Part shown: positions 14,366 through 17,241 of the stretch, in pieces
How positions within the stretch are numbered: the stretch's first letter is position 1
Layout: every line of letters starts with the position of its first letter
Made by a program: the position numbers and the translations under genes
Notes under the pieces: generated by a model
Databases searched by the model: none
Told to the model about the DNA's origin: nothing
The model's input: only the letters and a program-made list of their open reading frames with translations
Source: Spirochaetaceae bacterium UBA6089
GTDB lineage: Bacteria; Spirochaetota; Spirochaetia; Treponematales; Rectinemataceae
DNA length: 17,241 nucleotides
Assembly: GCA_002435985.1 (NCBI GenBank)
Contig: DIXD01000104.1
Coordinates: forward strand, 5,852-23,092
Reading direction: 5' to 3'

Positions 14366-16168
14366 TCATAGTTCAGTGATAAGATTATCCATAATGAACT
14401 GTCGTCGTTCCGGCGTATTCTTACCCATAAAAAAACAAAGGAGCTCAGGGACAGAGGATAAGGTCTGAATGTCGACTTTAATCAACCTCATATCTTTTCC
14501 AATAAATTGCCCAAACTCTGCAGGGCTAATTTCTCCAAGCCCCTTAAAACGGGTAACCTCTGCCCCCGGCCCAAGATGTTTGATCGCTTCGTCTCGTTCG
14601 CGGACCGAATAACAGTAGTGGGTTGCTTTTTTTGTTCTTACCCTGTAAAGAGGCGTTTCCAAAAGGTATATACGGCCTTGAACCACCAATTCTTCGAAGA
14701 ATGTCAAAAAAAATGTAAGGAGCAGATTTCGTATGTGAAAACCATCATAATCCGCATCGGTTGCAATGACGATGCGGGCAAAGCGCAGGTTTTCGACACT
14801 GTTCTCGATGCCGAGCGCCATCATCAGATTATAGAGTTCTTCATTTTTGTAAATGGCCGAACGTGGACGATCGAACATGTTTTCAGGCTTGCCTCGGAGG
14901 CTGAAAATGGCCTGTGTATGGACGTCGCGGGCGCTCACCATGCTGCCGGCAGCGGACAAACCTTCAGTTATAAAGATCGTCGAGCGATCGCCTGAAGCCC
15001 CGTCTCCCAGGTGTGTCTTACAATCTCTCAAATTAGGGATTTTGAGTTCGATCCTTTTCGCAGCTTCTTTGGCTTCTTTCCGAACAATATTGAGTTCCGT
15101 GCGGAGTTTTTCATTGGTGAGTATCTTTTCTTGCAACACCTTCGCAGTCTGAGGGTTACGCCGGAGTATCTCGTCGATGCCTTTTTTGACCTCTTGAAGA
15201 ATCCATGGACGGATATCGCTGTTCCCGAGTTTGTTCTTTGTCTGGCTTTCAAAGATCGGGTTTTTGATTCGTATTGCAATCGCTGCGGCGAGCCCCTCGC
15301 GTATGTCTTCTCCGCGGTACGAGGCCTGAAAAAATTCATTCACTGCTTTTAAAAAACCCTCACGGAAGGCGGAAAGGTGACTACCACCGTCCGATGTATA
15401 TTGGCCATTTACAAAAGAGAAGTGTTCTTCTCCATACTCTTTTGTATGCGTAAATGCAAATTCGATGCGATCCCCGCGATACCAGCCGATATCATAGAGC
15501 GCACTGCCGCCGAGCTCGGTCGACAACAGATCATGGAGTCCTTTTTCGGACTGAAAGGCCTTGCCGTTGAGCGTCAGCGTCAAGCCTGGATTCAGACAGG
15601 CGTAATTCCACAGCCGTTTTTCTATGAATTCGAATACAAAAGAGTACTCACCGAAAATCTCTTCGTCGGGAATAAATTCAACAAGGGTACCAGTTTTTTC
15701 ATGGCTATTTCCTTCTCGAGAATCTGTAAGGACACCCCGAGCGAATGTTGCTTCAAACACCCGTCCCTCTCTGTACGAGGCGACTCGGAATTCTCTGGAG
15801 AGGGCATTCACGGCCTTTGTGCCGACGCCATTCAGCCCAACGGAGAACTGAAAGACATCATCGTCATACTTTGCCCCGGTATTGATCACCGAAACGCATT
15901 CTATGACCTTCCCGAGCGGTATCCCTCGTCCATAATCTCGTACCCTGACTTTTTTGCCGTCGATGGTAATGGCAATTTGATTTCCCGCACCCATGATGAA
16001 TTCATCGACTGAATTATCGATGACCTCTTTCAAGAGGATATAAATACCATCATCGGGGCTCGAGCCGTCGCCGAGCCTTCCTATATACATTCCTGTCCTG
16101 AGCCTGATGTGTTCCAACGAGGAAAGCGTCTTTATTTTTGATTCATCGTATGTAGATTTTGTCCTCAC
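14366..16168 (-). CDS. parE: DNA topoisomerase IV subunit B (ParE-type)
   Basis: ATPase and metal-binding subunit of topoisomerase IV. From GTG 16168 it has 600 residues, a normal ParE length. GHKL ATPase: Glu48 and Asn52 in 'KEVIDNSVDE', 'DYGRGIP' (78-84), 'GLNGVGTKAVNAL' (111-123). Transducer domain, about 225-380. TOPRIM: Glu402 in 'ITEGLSAAGS' and the Asp cluster 'TDADYDG' (470-476). The usual EGDSA motif reads EGLSA, so the Asp is replaced by Leu404. The C terminus 'VTRFKGLGEISPAEF' is typical. The open frame extends 73 codons further upstream (to 16387), but that stretch overlaps the HD-GYP gene and shows no ParE character, so the GTG just before 'RTKSTYDESKIKTL' is chosen, although no good ribosome site precedes it. 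parC follows after 52 bases. TopoIV rather than gyrase is inferred from the partner and size. Confidence 0.92.
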   Translation of the reverse strand: MRTKSTYDESKIKTLSSLEHIRLRTGMYIGRLGDGSSPDDGIYILLKEVIDNSVDEFIMGAGNQIAITIDGKKVRVRDYGRGIPLGKVIECVSVINTGAKYDDDVFQFSVGLNGVGTKAVNALSREFRVASYREGRVFEATFARGVLTDSREGNSHEKTGTLVEFIPDEEIFGEYSFVFEFIEKRLWNYACLNPGLTLTLNGKAFQSEKGLHDLLSTELGGSALYDIGWYRGDRIEFAFTHTKEYGEEHFSFVNGQYTSDGGSHLSAFREGFLKAVNEFFQASYRGEDIREGLAAAIAIRIKNPIFESQTKNKLGNSDIRPWILQEVKKGIDEILRRNPQTAKVLQEKILTNEKLRTELNIVRKEAKEAAKRIELKIPNLRDCKTHLGDGASGDRSTIFITEGLSAAGSMVSARDVHTQAIFSLRGKPENMFDRPRSAIYKNEELYNLMMALGIENSVENLRFARIVIATDADYDGFHIRNLLLTFFLTFFEELVVQGRIYLLETPLYRVRTKKATHYCYSVRERDEAIKHLGPGAEVTRFKGLGEISPAEFGQFIGKDMRLIKVDIQTLSSVPELLCFFMGKNTPERRQFIMDNLITEL

Positions 16169-16175
16169 GTCTTCT

Positions 16176-16181
16176 ATTCTA
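16176..16181 (-). promoter_or_regulatory. Possible extended -10 promoter of parE-parC
   Basis: On the minus strand ATGCTAGAAT (16183-16174 region) contains TAGAAT (16181-16176), 5 of 6 to the consensus, preceded by the TGN extension. The -35 region (TGTCCC near 16204-16199) is poor, as is usual for extended -10 promoters. The predicted start site falls within a few bases of the parE GTG at 16168, which would make a leaderless or near-leaderless message. The 125-base gap 16169-16293 otherwise shows no gene and no terminator. Confidence 0.4.
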
Positions 16182-16293
16182 GCATGACCTAGAAAAGGGG
16201 GACAGAGGATGATAGCCTTTGTCACGGTGTCTCTTGGCTCCACACCTGGTGTCCCAATCGTTCGAATGCGCCAGGTCAGATATGAACGACAGC

Positions 16294-17241
16294 CTAGACC
16301 ATCTCGATGAATCGGCGCACAAGCTCGGGGTCGAAATGTGTCCCCGCCTTGTCGATGATATATTCGAGTGTTTTTTCTTTCGGCCACGCGCTGCGGTACG
16401 GTCGATCGCTCGTGAGCGCGTCATACACATCGACAATTGCAAAAAGTCGTGCCGAGAGCGGAATTGCTTCGCCTTTCAGCCCGAAAGGATACCCCGTCCC
16501 ATCATATTTTTCATGATGGTAGAGAGGAATATCGATACAATCACGCAGCGAAGAGATTCGTGAGAGGATTTCTCTTGAAATGAGAGGATGCTTTTTTATC
16601 TCAACCTGCTCTTCCTGCGTTAAGGGCCCAGGCTTGTTGAGTATAGTGTCGGAGATGCCTATTTTACCAAAATCGTGCAACAGTGAGCCGACTCGCAGCT
16701 TTTTGAGCTCCTCCTCATCCTGGATGAATTTCGAGGCGAAGGACATGAAGAGCGCCGTTACTCGGAGTGTGTGGCCTTCCGTCTCCCTGTCGTGGAACTC
16801 GAGGGCGCTTGAAAGGCCTTCAAGGATGGATTCGTTTGCGCTCTGGAGGTCTCTGTACGTCTTGGAGAGTTCTTCGATAATCGTCTGCATCTGAAGGGCG
16901 AGGCCGGTCTGATAGGCTGCGGTTTGGCTGAAAGCGAGCCAGGTTTCATCCGGCTTGAAGGGCGCTCTGAAGAAGAGCTCGAGCACCGCGCGCACCTCAT
17001 TCGCCAAAATCACGGGAATGCAGTATTGAGTAACGAAGCTTTCGCGCTCGATGAGAGTGCGAAATTGGGGTGTATGGTCATCGTGATGTGCTGCGAGGTC
17101 TTCATCTGCGATAATGCGCCGCTCCTCAGCGGCAAGCCCTACGTTTTTTTGGCCGGGCCGGATTGTGGCGTTGTGTATGAGATCTGAGAAGAAGCCCTCG
17201 TGGTTCCTGCACGTCAAGGTACCATCGGCATTTTGAATGTA
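16294..17241 (-). CDS. GAF + HD-GYP domain protein, probable cyclic-di-GMP phosphodiesterase (5' end beyond window)
   Basis: Signalling protein expected to hydrolyse cyclic di-GMP. The minus-strand frame is open to the right window edge (first visible residues YIQNADGTLTC), so the true start is outside; 315 residues are visible. The first 120 or so look like a GAF-type sensor ('VGLAAEERRIIADEDL', 'CIPVILANEVRAVLELF'). A short coiled linker ('QTIIEELSKTYRDLQSANESI') leads to a complete HD-GYP domain with 'HDRETEGHTLRV', the HD pair in 'LLHDFGKIGI', 'HHEKYDGTGYP' carrying the GYP signature, and 'FAIVDVYDALTSDRPYR'. All metal-binding positions appear intact, so activity is likely. It reads in the same direction as parE-parC, with a 125-base gap and a candidate promoter between them, so co-transcription is uncertain. 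Input signal and target pathway (motility is common in spirochaetes) are unknown. Confidence 0.93.
   Translation of the reverse strand, partial: YIQNADGTLTCRNHEGFFSDLIHNATIRPGQKNVGLAAEERRIIADEDLAAHHDDHTPQFRTLIERESFVTQYCIPVILANEVRAVLELFFRAPFKPDETWLAFSQTAAYQTGLALQMQTIIEELSKTYRDLQSANESILEGLSSALEFHDRETEGHTLRVTALFMSFASKFIQDEEELKKLRVGSLLHDFGKIGISDTILNKPGPLTQEEQVEIKKHPLISREILSRISSLRDCIDIPLYHHEKYDGTGYPFGLKGEAIPLSARLFAIVDVYDALTSDRPYRSAWPKEKTLEYIIDKAGTHFDPELVRRFIEMV

Noticed and set aside
16200..16290. Possible tRNA remnant (TTCGAAC-like T-loop near 16255-16265)
   Set aside because: The bases flanking the loop do not pair into a T stem, and no acceptor or anticodon arm can be drawn on either strand.
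16169..16387. N-terminal extension of ParE in the open frame upstream of GTG 16168
   Set aside because: It overlaps the end of the HD-GYP coding region, lacks an internal start with a ribosome site, and does not resemble any ParE N terminus. Kept only as an alternative in the findings.
1..17241. Mobile element, prophage, CRISPR, toxin-antitoxin or defence island
   Set aside because: No transposase, integrase, phage structural gene, repeat-spacer array, or known defence domain appears in any of the supported reading frames. The tRNA-Asn gene has no adjacent integrase or duplicated 3' end.

Overview
The window looks like ordinary chromosome from a free-living or host-associated spirochaete of intermediate base composition (Treponema/Rectinema-like). 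That assignment is an inference from gene content and protein style: a BMP-type nucleoside ABC transporter laid out like the treponemal PnrA (TmpC) locus, a dnaJ-like/polA/coaE/SPOR gene run, and a topoisomerase IV pair with 'HPHGDASI'-type ParC. No database search was possible. I see no insertion sequence, prophage, CRISPR array, toxin-antitoxin pair or recognisable defence system.

Layout. Positions 1-3667 (minus strand) hold a purine/nucleoside-type ABC importer: a periplasmic BMP-family binding protein, a hairpin terminator that probably attenuates, a double-domain ATPase, and a permease that runs off the left edge and overlaps the ATPase stop by 4 bp (ATGA). Positions 3866-8476 (minus) hold an apparent operon: J-domain protein, DNA polymerase I, dephospho-CoA kinase, SPOR-domain membrane protein. 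A very short divergent promoter region (about 8477-8530) separates it from a plus-strand operon for pseudouridine breakdown, psuK and psuG, followed by a fumarylacetoacetate-hydrolase (FAH) family enzyme (8530-11368). A tRNA-Asn gene (minus, 11382-11454) converges on the FAH gene and has a near-consensus promoter. Its -35 box lies in one arm of a 46-bp imperfect palindrome. A NifX/NifB-like-domain protein (plus, 11669-12253) ends 2 bp from the end of the convergent parC. The right end (minus, 12256-17241) holds an incomplete GAF/HD-GYP c-di-GMP phosphodiesterase, then parE and parC (topoisomerase IV).

How they fit together. The importer and PsuK/PsuG could form a nucleoside-salvage theme: import of nucleosides or bases, phosphorylation of pseudouridine, and cleavage to uracil plus ribose-5-phosphate. 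They sit in separate transcription units, so the link is only suggestive. ParE and ParC form one enzyme. PolA, CoaE, the J-protein and the SPOR protein are housekeeping genes that share a transcript.

Most noteworthy: altered quinolone-contact positions in both topoisomerase subunits; a BMP binding protein without a lipobox cysteine in a spirochaete-like context; the palindrome with outward-facing -35 boxes; an uncharacterised NifX-like protein with a long charged tail; psuKG coupled to an FAH-family enzyme; and a possible leaderless GTG start for parE. I did not find a convincing new multi-gene system.
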